Of a DNA stretch of 64,000 nucleotides, positions 10,046-19,268 are shown one piece after another. Source of the DNA: JBMYZL01 sp049610385 (GTDB lineage: Bacteria; Bacteroidota; Bacteroidia; Flavobacteriales_D; Sanyastnellaceae); contig JBMYZL010000013.1 in assembly GCA_049610385.1 (NCBI GenBank), positions 22,105 through 86,104 of the forward strand. Direction: 5' to 3'. Position 1 is the first letter of the stretch; every line of letters begins with the position of its first letter. The translations under genes were made by a program, and so were the position numbers. A model generated the notes under the pieces. That model had not been told where the DNA came from, did no database searches, and saw only the letters and a list, made by a program, of their open reading frames with translations.

Positions 10046-11059
10046 ATGTTTCATCACCTCGTGATTACACGTTTTGCCGTCAGAGCGAATCTGAACAGAA
10101 AGGAAGGCCTGTTCGGCTACAGCCTGGAAGAACTCTTCAGTCCTGAGCGCCTGCGCTTTCGCCTCTTCACCATGGGCATGGTGACAGTGCCCTCAATGAA
10201 GGCGCAAACAGAACAGAATTTTCGCTGGATTGTCCTGACCGACGAGCTGCTTCCGGATGCGATACGGGTTGAGCTGGAAGCATTAATCAGCGACTTGCCC
10301 AATGCCGAGGTGATGAGCAACCGCGATTTTTGTGGCCCTTCAGGATTGATGTGGGGAGATGATTGGCTCGAATCCAAAATGTCGATTGATGCCAGCCATG
10401 TGCTGATTACCAACCTCGATAACGATGATGGTTTGGGGCGGGATTTTGTGGCGACGATTCAAGCCCAAGTCCGCACGGATATGAACAATCCAAAAGTGTC
10501 CTCGCTCCGAATCTATGGCTTGCGCAACACGCTGCAATGGGACATGTTCGGAACTGACAATTCAAGATTCGGCCGCGTCAAACCTTGGCTCAGAACCGAT
10601 GCTTGGGGTGAGGCTTTTTTTGTGAGTCCTGGATTCAGCTTGTTCGGCCCTGTGCTTCAAATGTCTGTGAAATCCAAAATTCCCCATGCCAGCGCCCACT
10701 TTCTGAATTGGACTCCAGCTCAGTTCAGACGCAAATTGTTGTGGCTCAAAATCAAGAATTTCAGACGACATATCCCAGTCACTGAGAGCAGAATGGCCGA
10801 GCACAAAATTCAGTATCAAGTCCTCAAAAATCATGACCAATCCCATCCGCAACGGTCAAGCGGTCGATGGGTTCAACCCATTCCCAATGAGGGTGCATCA
10901 CCTGCCTTGATGCTCAACCACAACAACAATGCCATCCAGGGTCGACATCTCGAAGGAAACGATACCTATCCTTCTGTTTCAGGGCCAGAATCTTTCGGCA
11001 CAGTTGCCGTGGATTGGGGCAAGGTTTTGGAATTTTACGCCTCGCTCAAAAACCTTTGA
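10046..11059 (+). CDS. Putative rhamnosyltransferase-like glycosyltransferase
   Basis: The protein has 337 residues from ATG 10046 (an in-frame TTG lies 15 bases upstream). The N-terminus (HHLVITRFAVR), RLFTMGMVTVPSMKAQTEQNF, and the Asp-rich LITNLDNDDGLG match the putative rhamnosyltransferase family (Rhamno_transf). In that fold the DNDDG segment would bind the metal-nucleotide sugar. No signal peptide or membrane segment is seen, so it is probably cytoplasmic. It is a single gene between secreted-protein genes. A role in envelope or O-glycan synthesis is plausible but not shown. The dTDP-rhamnose genes rfbD and rfbA elsewhere in the window could supply its donor, which is inference. Confidence 0.65.
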   Translation: MFHHLVITRFAVRANLNRKEGLFGYSLEELFSPERLRFRLFTMGMVTVPSMKAQTEQNFRWIVLTDELLPDAIRVELEALISDLPNAEVMSNRDFCGPSGLMWGDDWLESKMSIDASHVLITNLDNDDGLGRDFVATIQAQVRTDMNNPKVSSLRIYGLRNTLQWDMFGTDNSRFGRVKPWLRTDAWGEAFFVSPGFSLFGPVLQMSVKSKIPHASAHFLNWTPAQFRRKLLWLKIKNFRRHIPVTESRMAEHKIQYQVLKNHDQSHPQRSSGRWVQPIPNEGASPALMLNHNNNAIQGRHLEGNDTYPSVSGPESFGTVAVDWGKVLEFYASLKNL

Positions 11060-11120
11060 GTTGCACACATTCAAACGCCGAATATCTCAGGACAATCAGA
11101 AACAAACAGCTCCTGGGGTG

Positions 11121-11693
11121 TTAATGCCTTACCTCCAAAACTTGCTTTTTGTGCGCCAAACTGCCCTGTTTCAAAGAAACCTCTGGCCAGCCCATATCTG
11201 GATGAAGATTGCTCTTCATTTCCAAATAAATCCATGAGGATTCTGTTCTGCCATAAACGGACTTGGTCAAGCAACCCATGGCCACTCCATAGACTTCATC
11301 CTCTGTATCCATCCATTCTCTGCAGTCATCGACGTCTCGCCATCCCATTTTTTCGTCCCAATCGATGTCATGGCTCTCACGCAGCCACTCCTTGAGGTTG
11401 TTGTAAAGAGCGAAGGGATCGGAGTCCATGTTTTGCTGAATCAAATAAGTGCCTTCAACCAATTGGTTGTCCAAAAATTTGAAGCCTGAAAACGTGGCCT
11501 CTTGAACCCCCGGCAAAGTGCTGACATACCACATGGCATTCTCATTGCTCACTTTTTCGACCGGTGTGCCTTTGGCATTCTCAACCACTGAACGGCTCGA
11601 TCCCCAATCCATACCTTCAAATTGGGCATGAACAGAAAGGCCCCCAAAGAATATCAGGCTCAACAAAAACTGGATTCGGATGAAAAGATTCAT
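11121..11693 (-). CDS. Secreted hypothetical protein
   Basis: A 190-residue product begins with a signal peptide (MNLFIRIQFLLSLIFFGGLS, cut before QFEGMDWG). The mature part starts FEGMDWGSSRSVVENAKG, a short motif typical of small periplasmic proteins that begin with a 'W-G-x-S' segment. It contains two Cys (DDCREW and MGCLTK) that could form a disulfide. I do not recognise a named family and there is no T9SS domain. It is convergent with the glycosyltransferase gene and transcribed alone or with the gene at 12680. Confidence 0.65.
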   Translation of the reverse strand: MNLFIRIQFLLSLIFFGGLSVHAQFEGMDWGSSRSVVENAKGTPVEKVSNENAMWYVSTLPGVQEATFSGFKFLDNQLVEGTYLIQQNMDSDPFALYNNLKEWLRESHDIDWDEKMGWRDVDDCREWMDTEDEVYGVAMGCLTKSVYGRTESSWIYLEMKSNLHPDMGWPEVSLKQGSLAHKKQVLEVRH

Positions 11694-11771
11694 TTCGATT
11701 TGCTCACATTTATAACGATGGGCAAGTTAAGCACCCACCTCACACCACAGAAGAACCTGTGAAAAATCGTC

Positions 11772-12680
11772 TCAAGATTCAGATTTGACGCAGCGGGCAG
11801 GATAATGCTCTCGGCTGTAACGGTGGCCTTGATCTAAATCATCACCATCCCCAAATTGAAGAACACCATTTCCATTGGGCGAATTCCGAATCGAACGGTA
11901 AGTTCGAGCGTTACCAGAAAACCCAGCGGAGGGCCCACCTCTGAAATCAAAACCGAACAAATCCAGACCATTCCAATGCGTTGAACTTTTCAAGTTAAGG
12001 CCCGCTACGGCGTATCCACCTGCCAGTGAAACCAGGGCATCCCAATGCATTGGCCCAGCCAACTCCCAACCTTGGGGGCAAAGCGCCCAGGACGTCAAGG
12101 CAGGCAAGTTGTAAATCGCACCAAAACTTTGATAATTCTCATGTGCCATGGCTTCTTCCACAGATTCTCCCGCGTATCCGATGACAATGGCCTTGGGCAA
12201 ATAGGCATTCGACGGGCCGTTGAACGGAATCACCTCAGGCAAGACCCTGCAGTTTTCCTTGAACCAGCACGTGTTCCCGATTTGAACCGTTGCGTAGGAA
12301 TGCCCTGAAAATTCAACAGAATCCGCACCACAAAGCCAATCACAGGTGCCATCTCCATCTGAATCCTCTTCACAGAAACCGCCACAAACGCCTGTAGCAT
12401 CAACAAATTGGCATTCCGCTGTGGGGTTAGCCAAGAAATTACAAGCCTGATCATCTTGGCACAAATCCGCTCCATCCCAAACACCATCGCCGTCAGAATC
12501 CGCCCCAAAAACGGTCAAAAAACCGAGCAAATCCGGTGCACCAATTTGTCCGTCATCATTGTAATCTGGATTCCAAGTTGAACCGGGACCGGTCTGTGCG
12601 TAAGAAGTCATGTGGAACAGCAGGGCGATGGCGGTTGTTGTCCACAGCATCCCCGGCTGCATTTCTCTCGAGCAACCCAT
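11772..12680 (-). CDS. FISUMP-domain secreted protein with N-terminal dockerin-like repeat
   Basis: The 302-residue product has a signal peptide ending at SYAQ. It is followed at once by a dockerin-like EF-hand (DYNDDGQIGAPDLLGFLTVF) and Asp-rich calcium-binding-like segments (DSDGDGVWDGADLC, DSDGDGTCD). From about residue 128 the sequence VQIGNTCWFKENCR, then IYNLPALTSWALCPQGW, and a Trp/Gly-rich end (HYPARCVK) match the Fibrobacter succinogenes major paralogous domain (TIGR02145). That domain occurs in many Bacteroidota lipoproteins and surface proteins and has no proven function. A consensus -7 box lies at 12723-12730. Confidence 0.78.
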   Translation of the reverse strand: MGCSREMQPGMLWTTTAIALLFHMTSYAQTGPGSTWNPDYNDDGQIGAPDLLGFLTVFGADSDGDGVWDGADLCQDDQACNFLANPTAECQFVDATGVCGGFCEEDSDGDGTCDWLCGADSVEFSGHSYATVQIGNTCWFKENCRVLPEVIPFNGPSNAYLPKAIVIGYAGESVEEAMAHENYQSFGAIYNLPALTSWALCPQGWELAGPMHWDALVSLAGGYAVAGLNLKSSTHWNGLDLFGFDFRGGPSAGFSGNARTYRSIRNSPNGNGVLQFGDGDDLDQGHRYSREHYPARCVKSES

Positions 12681-12722
12681 TATTTCGCTTCTTTTTATCG
12701 ATTAACATCACTAATAACACCA

Positions 12723-12730
12723 CAAATGTA
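12723..12730 (-). promoter_or_regulatory. -7 promoter box of the FISUMP gene
   Basis: On the minus strand this is TACATTTG, an exact match to the Bacteroidota -7 consensus TAnnTTTG. It lies 42 bases upstream of ATG 12680, which predicts a 5' UTR of roughly 35 bases. Confidence 0.5.
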
Positions 12731-12955
12731 TTATAAATGTGCGGTGTTCAGCCAATTGGACCTGGCCTTACAAGTTCCAAAAGGACCTCAGAAACAATTC
12801 AATTTTCAACTTGGCATCAACAACTTAAAGCCCAACCCCGTGAGACCAATCCAGAAAATCTTGCCGTTTGGGATTCACACTCGACTGCCCGTACCTCCAA
12901 ATGAGTCAATCAAGAGTCGATTTGAACCAAATCCCTGCAAATCAGTTTTTTCTGC

Positions 12956-14521
12956 ATGACCATGACACCACACACCCCCACGGCACTGGACGAAAAACGA
13001 TACTTGATCCACGGTGAATTGCATGTTTGGAATGGCGCTACATCTGATGTGAGAAGCCCAATTGTCCTGGATCCTGATGTCCCGGAAGGCCACTTGCTCG
13101 GCAGCACGCCAGACCTGCCAGGCGAAGTGGGATTGGATGCCTTGGAGTCGGCGCAATTGGCCTACAACAATGGCAGGGGTGCGTGGCCCACGGCACACCC
13201 CTCTGTGCGCATCGCCGCACTTGAAAAATTCATCTCGAAGATGGAGGCCAAGCGAACGGAAGTGGTGGAGTTGCTCGTCTGGGAAATCTGCAAACGGCAA
13301 TCGGATGCTGAAAAAGAATTTGACCGCACAATTGAGTACCTCAGGGACACCATCACAGAATACAAATTGCTGCACCGGGAAGGCAGCCATGTCACTGCCG
13401 TAGAGGGCACTATTGCCCAAATCCGTCGCGGGCCGATAGGGGTCGTGCTGTGCCTTGGGCCTTTCAATTATCCCTTGAATGAAACGTTTTGCGTGCTCCT
13501 GCCCGCAGTGCTCATGGGCAATACATGCATTTTCAAACCAGCCAAATATGGTGTGCTCTTGATTGCACCGCTATTGGAAGCCTTCGCAGAAAGCTTTCCT
13601 CCTGGCGTGGTGAATGTAATTTTTGGACGGGGTCGGACGCTGGCTTCCCCCATCATGCAGACAGGGAAAATCGACGTGCTCGCCTTGATCGGCAACAGCA
13701 AAAGCAGCAATGCCCTGATCTCCCAGCACCCCAAGCCGAATCGGGTGCGTCAGGTCCTGGGTTTGGAGGCCAAAAATCCGGCCATCATCTTCCCAGATGC
13801 GGATCTTGATGTGACGGTTCGAGAATGCGTCAAAGGGGCATGGAGCTTCAATGGACAGCGGTGCACGGCCCTCAAGGTGATTTATGTGCACAAAGACATT
13901 CGTGCGGAATTCTTGGATCGATTTGCCGCCGCGACCGATGCACTGGTGGCGGGCCATCCATCGGACAACGCGGACATCACTCCATTGCCTGAACGCGGAA
14001 AAGTGTCTGCGATGTTGCAATACGTAGAGGAAGTGAAAGAAAAAGGAGGCCAAATCATCAATGCCCGTGGTGGAGAAGTCCAAGACAACCTGTTTTTTCC
14101 GGCCATCCTCTTCCCGACTTCACGAGACACACGGTTGTTTGCAGATGAGCAGTTTGGACCTGTTTGCCCCGTAATAGAGTTTGATGATTTTGAGGAGGTG
14201 ATGGAAGATTTGGCGGCCAGTCCATACGGCCAGCAAGTCAGTTTGTTCAGCCAGCATCCCGAAAGAATGGGCCATTGCATCGATCAATTGGTCAATCAAG
14301 TTTGTCGGGTCAACCTCAATGCCTCTTGCCAACGGGGACCGGATGCCCTGCCCTTCACCGGCCGGAAAGACAGCGCCGTGAGCACCTTGAGCGTGCGAGC
14401 TGCCTTGCGTTCTTTCTCCATCCGAACCATCGTGGCTTGCCCGAAAGGCGAACAGCCTTTGTTGGAGGAAATTGTCGGTGGTCGGCATTCAGCTTTCACC
14501 AGCATGGATTACCTGCTTTGA
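12956..14521 (+). CDS. gapN: NADP-dependent non-phosphorylating glyceraldehyde-3-phosphate dehydrogenase
   Basis: The 521-residue protein is an aldehyde dehydrogenase of the GapN type, oxidising glyceraldehyde 3-phosphate directly to 3-phosphoglycerate with NADP+. The nucleotide-binding region (GPFNYPLNETF and KPAKYG), the catalytic-Cys loop (FNGQRCTALK, about residue 305) and the C-terminal GapN-type segment (CQRGPDALPFTGRKDSA, then TLSVRAALRSFSIR) are all present. The usual general-base motif LELGGK is LGLEAKNP here, so the Glu is shifted by two residues; this looks like a subfamily trait rather than damage. It stands alone and would supply NADPH in glycolysis. Confidence 0.9.
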   Translation: MTMTPHTPTALDEKRYLIHGELHVWNGATSDVRSPIVLDPDVPEGHLLGSTPDLPGEVGLDALESAQLAYNNGRGAWPTAHPSVRIAALEKFISKMEAKRTEVVELLVWEICKRQSDAEKEFDRTIEYLRDTITEYKLLHREGSHVTAVEGTIAQIRRGPIGVVLCLGPFNYPLNETFCVLLPAVLMGNTCIFKPAKYGVLLIAPLLEAFAESFPPGVVNVIFGRGRTLASPIMQTGKIDVLALIGNSKSSNALISQHPKPNRVRQVLGLEAKNPAIIFPDADLDVTVRECVKGAWSFNGQRCTALKVIYVHKDIRAEFLDRFAAATDALVAGHPSDNADITPLPERGKVSAMLQYVEEVKEKGGQIINARGGEVQDNLFFPAILFPTSRDTRLFADEQFGPVCPVIEFDDFEEVMEDLAASPYGQQVSLFSQHPERMGHCIDQLVNQVCRVNLNASCQRGPDALPFTGRKDSAVSTLSVRAALRSFSIRTIVACPKGEQPLLEEIVGGRHSAFTSMDYLL

Positions 14522-14538
14522 GTGCTGTTGCACCCCAA

Positions 14539-14964
14539 CTACGGGAGGAGACGAACGGCTATGCTGGGTGACCACTCACACACATCGCATCGACTCCAAA
14601 ACCTATGGCGCTGTTGGGCCACCGCCCGATAACCCCATGCAGGTGCACATCGCAACAGATGGCGCCAGGGTGCAGTCAAGCGACATGAGAGCTTGCGAAT
14701 CGCTGCGGCACCCGTCCACATTTGGCCATCGATGTGGCAAAGAACCACTTCGGTCACGGGTTCAGCCATCCAGGCTGCAGGCAACAAATCTGTTGCTGTT
14801 TTTCCCTGCAATGGGGCAAACGCAAGTTCACCACAAAGCGCGTCAACCCGCGGACGTTCATGCTTGACCAGCCTGCGCAAGCTGTTTTGACACAAAACAC
14901 AAGGCCCATCAAAAAACAAAATGCAGTTCGGACGACTTACTGGCCAAGAGCTTGGCACATTCAC
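14539..14964 (-). CDS. DCC-family (DUF393) thiol-disulfide oxidoreductase-like protein
   Basis: The family core begins with CILFFDGPCVLCQNSLRRLV, the DxxCxLC motif that names the DCC family (Asp, Cys, Cys). I place the start at the GTG near 14964 because that gives a family-typical length of about 141 residues and sits directly after the upstream stop. A second GTG at 14958 has a better-spaced GGAGG, and an ATG lies at 15009. Longer frames upstream overlap the T9SS gene and look like its shadow. DCC proteins have a thioredoxin-like fold and unproven redox roles. It is the last gene of the leftward cluster. Confidence 0.78.
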   Translation of the reverse strand: MNVPSSWPVSRPNCILFFDGPCVLCQNSLRRLVKHERPRVDALCGELAFAPLQGKTATDLLPAAWMAEPVTEVVLCHIDGQMWTGAAAIRKLSCRLTAPWRHLLRCAPAWGYRAVAQQRHRFWSRCDVCEWSPSIAVRLLP

Positions 14965-14968
14965 CTCC

Positions 14969-16507
14969 TCACGGCGAAACGACGAAGCGGGCGCTTGTTG
15001 CATTCCCATCCGCGGTTTCAAGTCGCAAGGTGTATGCGCCAGAGTGCAATTCATACATGTCCAATTCAGTGGCTCCGGGAGTGCGAGCGATGACCCGCAC
15101 CACCCTTCCCATGTCATCGATGACTGTGGCCTGTTGCCAGTCAAGTGAACTGGCAATCTGAAGACGTTCACCAGGGTGCAGCGGGTTCGGGAACAAGCGA
15201 GTTTCATCTTTCAATTCCCATGCCTCGTTTGCCACATCCAAAGACAGCGTCAAGTTTTCCTGGAACAACAAAGGATAGTCATCTGCAATGTCTGCTGCCT
15301 CTAAGAAATCATGGAAAAATGCATCGGGATCCCCATCGCCATCAATGTCCGCAAATTGCCCCATCAAAACCCCTGAAGCCGGCCCAAGCTCCAACCCAAA
15401 AGGCGACACCACATGGTCAGCAAAGATGGGCGTCGTCAGCGTGCCCGTGTTCTCATGGTATCTCAGTTCTGTCAAATAGTCAGAACTGGAGTAACCGAGG
15501 TAGATGGTTTCCATCAAATCAAGGTCCCCGTCGAGATCCACATCCACCAACTGGAGCCCAAAACTCAATCCTTCCGAAGCCGGTCCCTCATTCAATCCCG
15601 GCAATCCCATGGCGGCCATCACAGGCGCGGCGAAAGAAGGATTGAAAATGTTTCCTTGGTTTTCACACCAAAAAATGCCCCGAGGCGGCTCCTGACCGAT
15701 GTAATCAGCAAAGTCCACTACACTCCCCACCATGTCCAAATCACCGTCGCCGTCCACATCGGCAAAATCGAAAGCATAAGTCGCCATATCGCCATCCAAC
15801 GAAGGCTCAGGCAGATTCAAACCAAAGGGCTGAATTTCAAAATCACCGAAACTGGGGTTGGTCGGCGTTCCTGTGTTTTCTGCAAACAGAATCAGGTTGT
15901 TGTAATATCCGTATGCATAAGGGTTGTAACTGTAGAAATATCCATAACGCTCCACGGCAATCAAATCGAGGTCACCATCGCCATCAAGGTCGGCAAAGTC
16001 CATGCCCAGCCCGCCATAGGTGTATCCATAATCCCAACCCTCCACGCCATTAAGACCTCCAAATGGATTGAATTGAGCCGAAATGTATTGCGGGTTGTTT
16101 GCCGTCCCCGTGTTTTCATGAAATTGAATCGAAGGGTAATAGGCATAGGAATCGTAGGCATAAAAAGAATCCCGCCCCACCATGTCCAAATCGCCATCGC
16201 CATCGAGGTCCACGAATTGCACGCCCGTTGGCGGATAGGTTGCTGGTGTGACAAGACCGAAAGGGTTGTTGCCCATCGGAGCGAAAGATTGAGCTGTAGC
16301 GCCCAAACCGAAAAAGACGGCCAACGAGCCCAACGCCGTCTTCAATGTGGCCTGGGTCATCCGACCACGCAACGTCGCCACCAATTTGGCCAACCGATTG
16401 AGCCAGCGTTGCACCTGTTCCGTCATCATGTGGCCGTTGGACGACAATTCCACTCGGATGCGACGAGCCAATGCTTCAAGTTGTCTTTGCTGGTGATGGA
16501 AGGGCAT
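14969..16507 (-). CDS. VCBS/FG-GAP repeat protein with type A T9SS domain
   Basis: The 512-residue product has repeated FG-GAP/VCBS motifs (VDLDGDGDLDMVG, ADLDGDGDLDLIA, ADVDGDGDLDMVG, VDVDLDGDLDLME, ADIDGDGDPDAFF), predicting a calcium-binding beta-propeller. The last 85 residues are a type A T9SS domain (LFPNPLHPGERLQIASSL, ending YTLRLETADG). The hydrophobic export core (LGSLAVFFGLGATAQS) begins only at about residue 58, after a basic, helical 50-residue N-region. ATG at residue 27 or 50 would shorten it. It begins 20 bases after the TIGR03032 stop, so the genes are probably co-transcribed. Confidence 0.88.
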   Translation of the reverse strand: MPFHHQQRQLEALARRIRVELSSNGHMMTEQVQRWLNRLAKLVATLRGRMTQATLKTALGSLAVFFGLGATAQSFAPMGNNPFGLVTPATYPPTGVQFVDLDGDGDLDMVGRDSFYAYDSYAYYPSIQFHENTGTANNPQYISAQFNPFGGLNGVEGWDYGYTYGGLGMDFADLDGDGDLDLIAVERYGYFYSYNPYAYGYYNNLILFAENTGTPTNPSFGDFEIQPFGLNLPEPSLDGDMATYAFDFADVDGDGDLDMVGSVVDFADYIGQEPPRGIFWCENQGNIFNPSFAAPVMAAMGLPGLNEGPASEGLSFGLQLVDVDLDGDLDLMETIYLGYSSSDYLTELRYHENTGTLTTPIFADHVVSPFGLELGPASGVLMGQFADIDGDGDPDAFFHDFLEAADIADDYPLLFQENLTLSLDVANEAWELKDETRLFPNPLHPGERLQIASSLDWQQATVIDDMGRVVRVIARTPGATELDMYELHSGAYTLRLETADGNATSARFVVSP

Positions 16508-16527
16508 GATATCGGATTTGGTGGAAG

Positions 16528-17616
16528 TTATGAAGGGTCAACGGACAACCGCTGTCGCCAAAAAGTTGTGGTTGGGATGGCCAAACCATCTCGGTGTTTC
16601 TCATCCACAGGACTGAGGATGTTCGGTCGACGTTTCCCTCGCAAGATATGCACATCATAGATTTCTTCGACAGAGGATTGGTATTCCAACAAGCCCACCT
16701 TGCTCTTGGTGGGCAAGTGAATGATCATCACCCCAGCCACATTGTTCGTCAAGGTGTGGGACAAATGGCCGAAGGTCTTCGATTTTTCGCGGATTCGAGA
16801 AAGCCCCACGAATGCGTATTCCCCTACATGAGAAAAACCGCGAACAAAGCCCCCGATGGAAACAATGGTTTCCACTTCACCGGTATTCCGATCGATGCCC
16901 ACCAAATCACCTGTACCCGACAGCAAGACATAAAGTTTGCCATCGATGATTGTGGGGGAATGAGGCATGGACAATCCCCGCGCCAACACCTCTTGGGTCG
17001 CCACATCCATGACCACCCCCGTATTCATGATGTCGCGACGCCAACCCCTGGCCACATTGTCCGTGCTGAAAGCGGTGACATATTTCGGCCTTCCATTCTC
17101 CATGGCAAGACCATTCAAGTGGCAACGGTCTTCCCCCGCAATCCGATCGATGAAAGGCGGCTGCCACACAGGATTGAAGTTCCACATTTCGTCCACTTTG
17201 ACGATGCAAGAAAACAGGGTGTTCACGGCCAGCAACCCCCCATCGGCATCGAAGTGCAAATCGTGCAAGTCAAGCGGTCCCGTGAAATAGGCGGCTCTTG
17301 GCATGTACATGGCGTCATACTTGCCGGGTGATTTGGGGTAGTGGCTGGCCAATTCGTGAGAATTTCGAAACAACAGGACCTCCTGGCGGCAAGCAATGGC
17401 CAATTGATCGGTTTCTGGACGCTCGGCCACACCCATGGCCTTTTCAAAATTCCGGGGCAGCTGAGCCAAAGAACTCCCGTCAGGTGCCGAGATGAACACC
17501 AACTTTCCGGCTTGATAGGTGGACAGGACCAGGGTAACATCAAGCTGGTGAAGAAGTTCAGGAACTTGTGGGGTGTACCGAAGGCTGAAAGGTGGAGCAG
17601 GTGCGCTGGAAGGCAT
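16528..17616 (-). CDS. TIGR03032 family conserved protein
   Basis: The 362-residue protein matches the TIGR03032 family through LDVTLVLSTYQAGKLVFIS near the N-terminus, GPLDLHDLHFDADGGLLAVN, then EDRCHLNGLAM, GLSMPHSP, and the C-terminal region with SSVEEIYDVHIL. It has no signal peptide. The repeating strand pattern suggests a beta-propeller-like fold, which is inference. The family has no experimentally proven function that I know. It lies between the deacetylase-like gene and the VCBS-repeat gene in the same orientation. Confidence 0.85.
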   Translation of the reverse strand: MPSSAPAPPFSLRYTPQVPELLHQLDVTLVLSTYQAGKLVFISAPDGSSLAQLPRNFEKAMGVAERPETDQLAIACRQEVLLFRNSHELASHYPKSPGKYDAMYMPRAAYFTGPLDLHDLHFDADGGLLAVNTLFSCIVKVDEMWNFNPVWQPPFIDRIAGEDRCHLNGLAMENGRPKYVTAFSTDNVARGWRRDIMNTGVVMDVATQEVLARGLSMPHSPTIIDGKLYVLLSGTGDLVGIDRNTGEVETIVSIGGFVRGFSHVGEYAFVGLSRIREKSKTFGHLSHTLTNNVAGVMIIHLPTKSKVGLLEYQSSVEEIYDVHILRGKRRPNILSPVDEKHRDGLAIPTTTFWRQRLSVDPS

Positions 17617-17696
17617 GCGTGGGGTGGAAATGATGTTCTGAAAGCAAGAATAGGTGGTGGGGTGGAATTGGCCAAATTGTGGCGGTTACCCGCCCT

Positions 17697-18602
17697 TCAA
17701 CCCCACAAGCGGGCAGCGGTCCGGAACGTTCCACAATGGGCCTCCACAATGTGCCGAATTTCAGGAGAATACCCTCCGCCCATGCTGCAAACCACGGGAA
17801 CGCGATTCAGGTGGCAGCGGCTGAGCACCTCTTCATCCCGTTCCAGGCAACCTTGGCGACTGATGGCCAACCTGCCCAGCTTGTCTGTTGCCAAAATGTC
17901 CACCCCGCATTGATACAACACCAAATCGGGTTGGACTGCATCCATCAACTTCGGCAAGTGATTCCGAAGGGTGTCCAAATAAGGCTTGTCCGTGCATCCA
18001 TCTGCGAGGGGAACATCCAGATCACTTTCCTCTTTGTGCATGGGATAATTGGCCGCGCCATGCATTGAAAAGGTGAAAATCTGCGAATCTTCTGCACATA
18101 TTGAGGCGGTTCCATTGCCTTGATGGACATCCAAATCCACCACCAAGACCTTCTGAACCACACCTTCATTCATCAATATCCGGGCCGTCAAGGCCAAGTC
18201 ATTCAAAAGGCAGAAGCCCTCGCCATGATTGGCATAGGCATGATGAGTTCCTCCGGCTACATTGAGTCCGACGCTTCGGCTCGCAATGGCATGTCTTGCG
18301 CAAGCCAGGGTCCCCCCCATGATGGTGATTTCACGAGCCACCAAGGCTTGGGATTGTGGAAATCCCGTCCGCCGCTCCTCTCGCCGGTTCAACTGCTGCA
18401 ACTGAAGTTTGTTCCAATAATGTTCCGTATGGGTGGTCAGGATTTGCTCCGGTTCCAGTGGATCCGGGCTGAAAATGTCACGCTCACTCAAAGTGCCTTC
18501 ATACAGCAATTGCTCTGGAATCAACTCATATTTGAGCATCGGAAACCGGTGGCCGTCTGGCAGCGGGTGGGCATATGTCTGGTTCCAAGCAACGCGCATC
18601 AT
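17697..18602 (-). CDS. Histone deacetylase family (AcuC-like) protein
   Basis: The 301-residue protein has the zinc-dependent deacetylase fold signatures: GGTHHAYANHGEGFCLLND (the two active-site His), VVDLDVHQGNGT (zinc ligands Asp and His), CGVDILATDKLGRL (third Asp) and SMGGGYS (catalytic Tyr). In bacteria such proteins deacetylate protein lysines (AcuC) or acetylpolyamines; the substrate cannot be told from sequence. Start ATG 18602 or the next codon (18599). It is first in a leftward cluster, 80 bases ahead of the TIGR03032 gene. Confidence 0.9.
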   Translation of the reverse strand: MMRVAWNQTYAHPLPDGHRFPMLKYELIPEQLLYEGTLSERDIFSPDPLEPEQILTTHTEHYWNKLQLQQLNRREERRTGFPQSQALVAREITIMGGTLACARHAIASRSVGLNVAGGTHHAYANHGEGFCLLNDLALTARILMNEGVVQKVLVVDLDVHQGNGTASICAEDSQIFTFSMHGAANYPMHKEESDLDVPLADGCTDKPYLDTLRNHLPKLMDAVQPDLVLYQCGVDILATDKLGRLAISRQGCLERDEEVLSRCHLNRVPVVCSMGGGYSPEIRHIVEAHCGTFRTAARLWG

Positions 18603-19268
18603 TCACTGGCTCATCTGTGCCGCTCTCAGCCTATACCCCCTCTACATCCTTCAACAAGCGCGACAAGTAAATCCGAGTGTCCCACCTGAGCCGCAATTTC
18701 CATAGAAGTCATCCGAAGCCGCGTGCGCAGCCGGTCTTGGGCTTTTGAGCTGTGTTTCTCGCCAAATTGGCCATGATTTTGAACTCCAAATTCGCGATAA
18801 AGATGTCTTTCCCCAAATTCCGGTCAGCTGGAGAAGGCCTCGAATCGCGTCCAATTTCGAATCATTTATCTGGGTTCCCGTTTATTGAATCAAGTTTGAC
18901 CTCGTTTGTGAGTCCAATGTAAATGACAATTTTGTGCAAAACCGTTGCCAACAACCCCAATTTGTTGAATTGACCAACGTGTGACATTCTCGCACGGTGT
19001 TGAATCCCCGTATTTGAGAAATGCCAATTCATCAATCGCAACGGAGTCTGGACGACTTTCAATCCCAACGACAACAGAACCCACCATGTTCCGCAAGGGG
19101 AATTGCATCAATCCATCCAGAATGGAGGTTGGGTGTTTTGACCCCTAGAATAAACCCCCTCCAAATGTGAGTGCTCCATCTGTCGGGTTGGACCCAAAAG
19201 GTTGAATCCTTGTTCTCAGTTCAATCAAGGTGATGGCCTCGGCTTGGACCCAGCAGCCAAACAAACTT
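18603..19268. other. Intergenic region without recognisable gene
   Basis: A gap of 666 bases lies between two leftward genes. Short frames exist on the minus strand (about 60-70 codons, around 18651-18854 and 18862-19111), but they overlap one another in different frames and show no family signature. No tRNA or inverted-repeat terminator is evident. It could be a decayed gene remnant; I cannot support any call. Confidence 0.5.

Noticed and set aside
15413..16660. Rightward frame of about 415 codons opposite the VCBS-repeat gene
   Set aside because: It is antisense to a clear T9SS protein with FG-GAP repeats and has no family resemblance.
18651..19111. Possible small genes in the 666-base gap after the deacetylase gene
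   Set aside because: Frames of 60-73 codons overlap each other and show no signature. I could not identify a gene, tRNA or mobile-element remnant.
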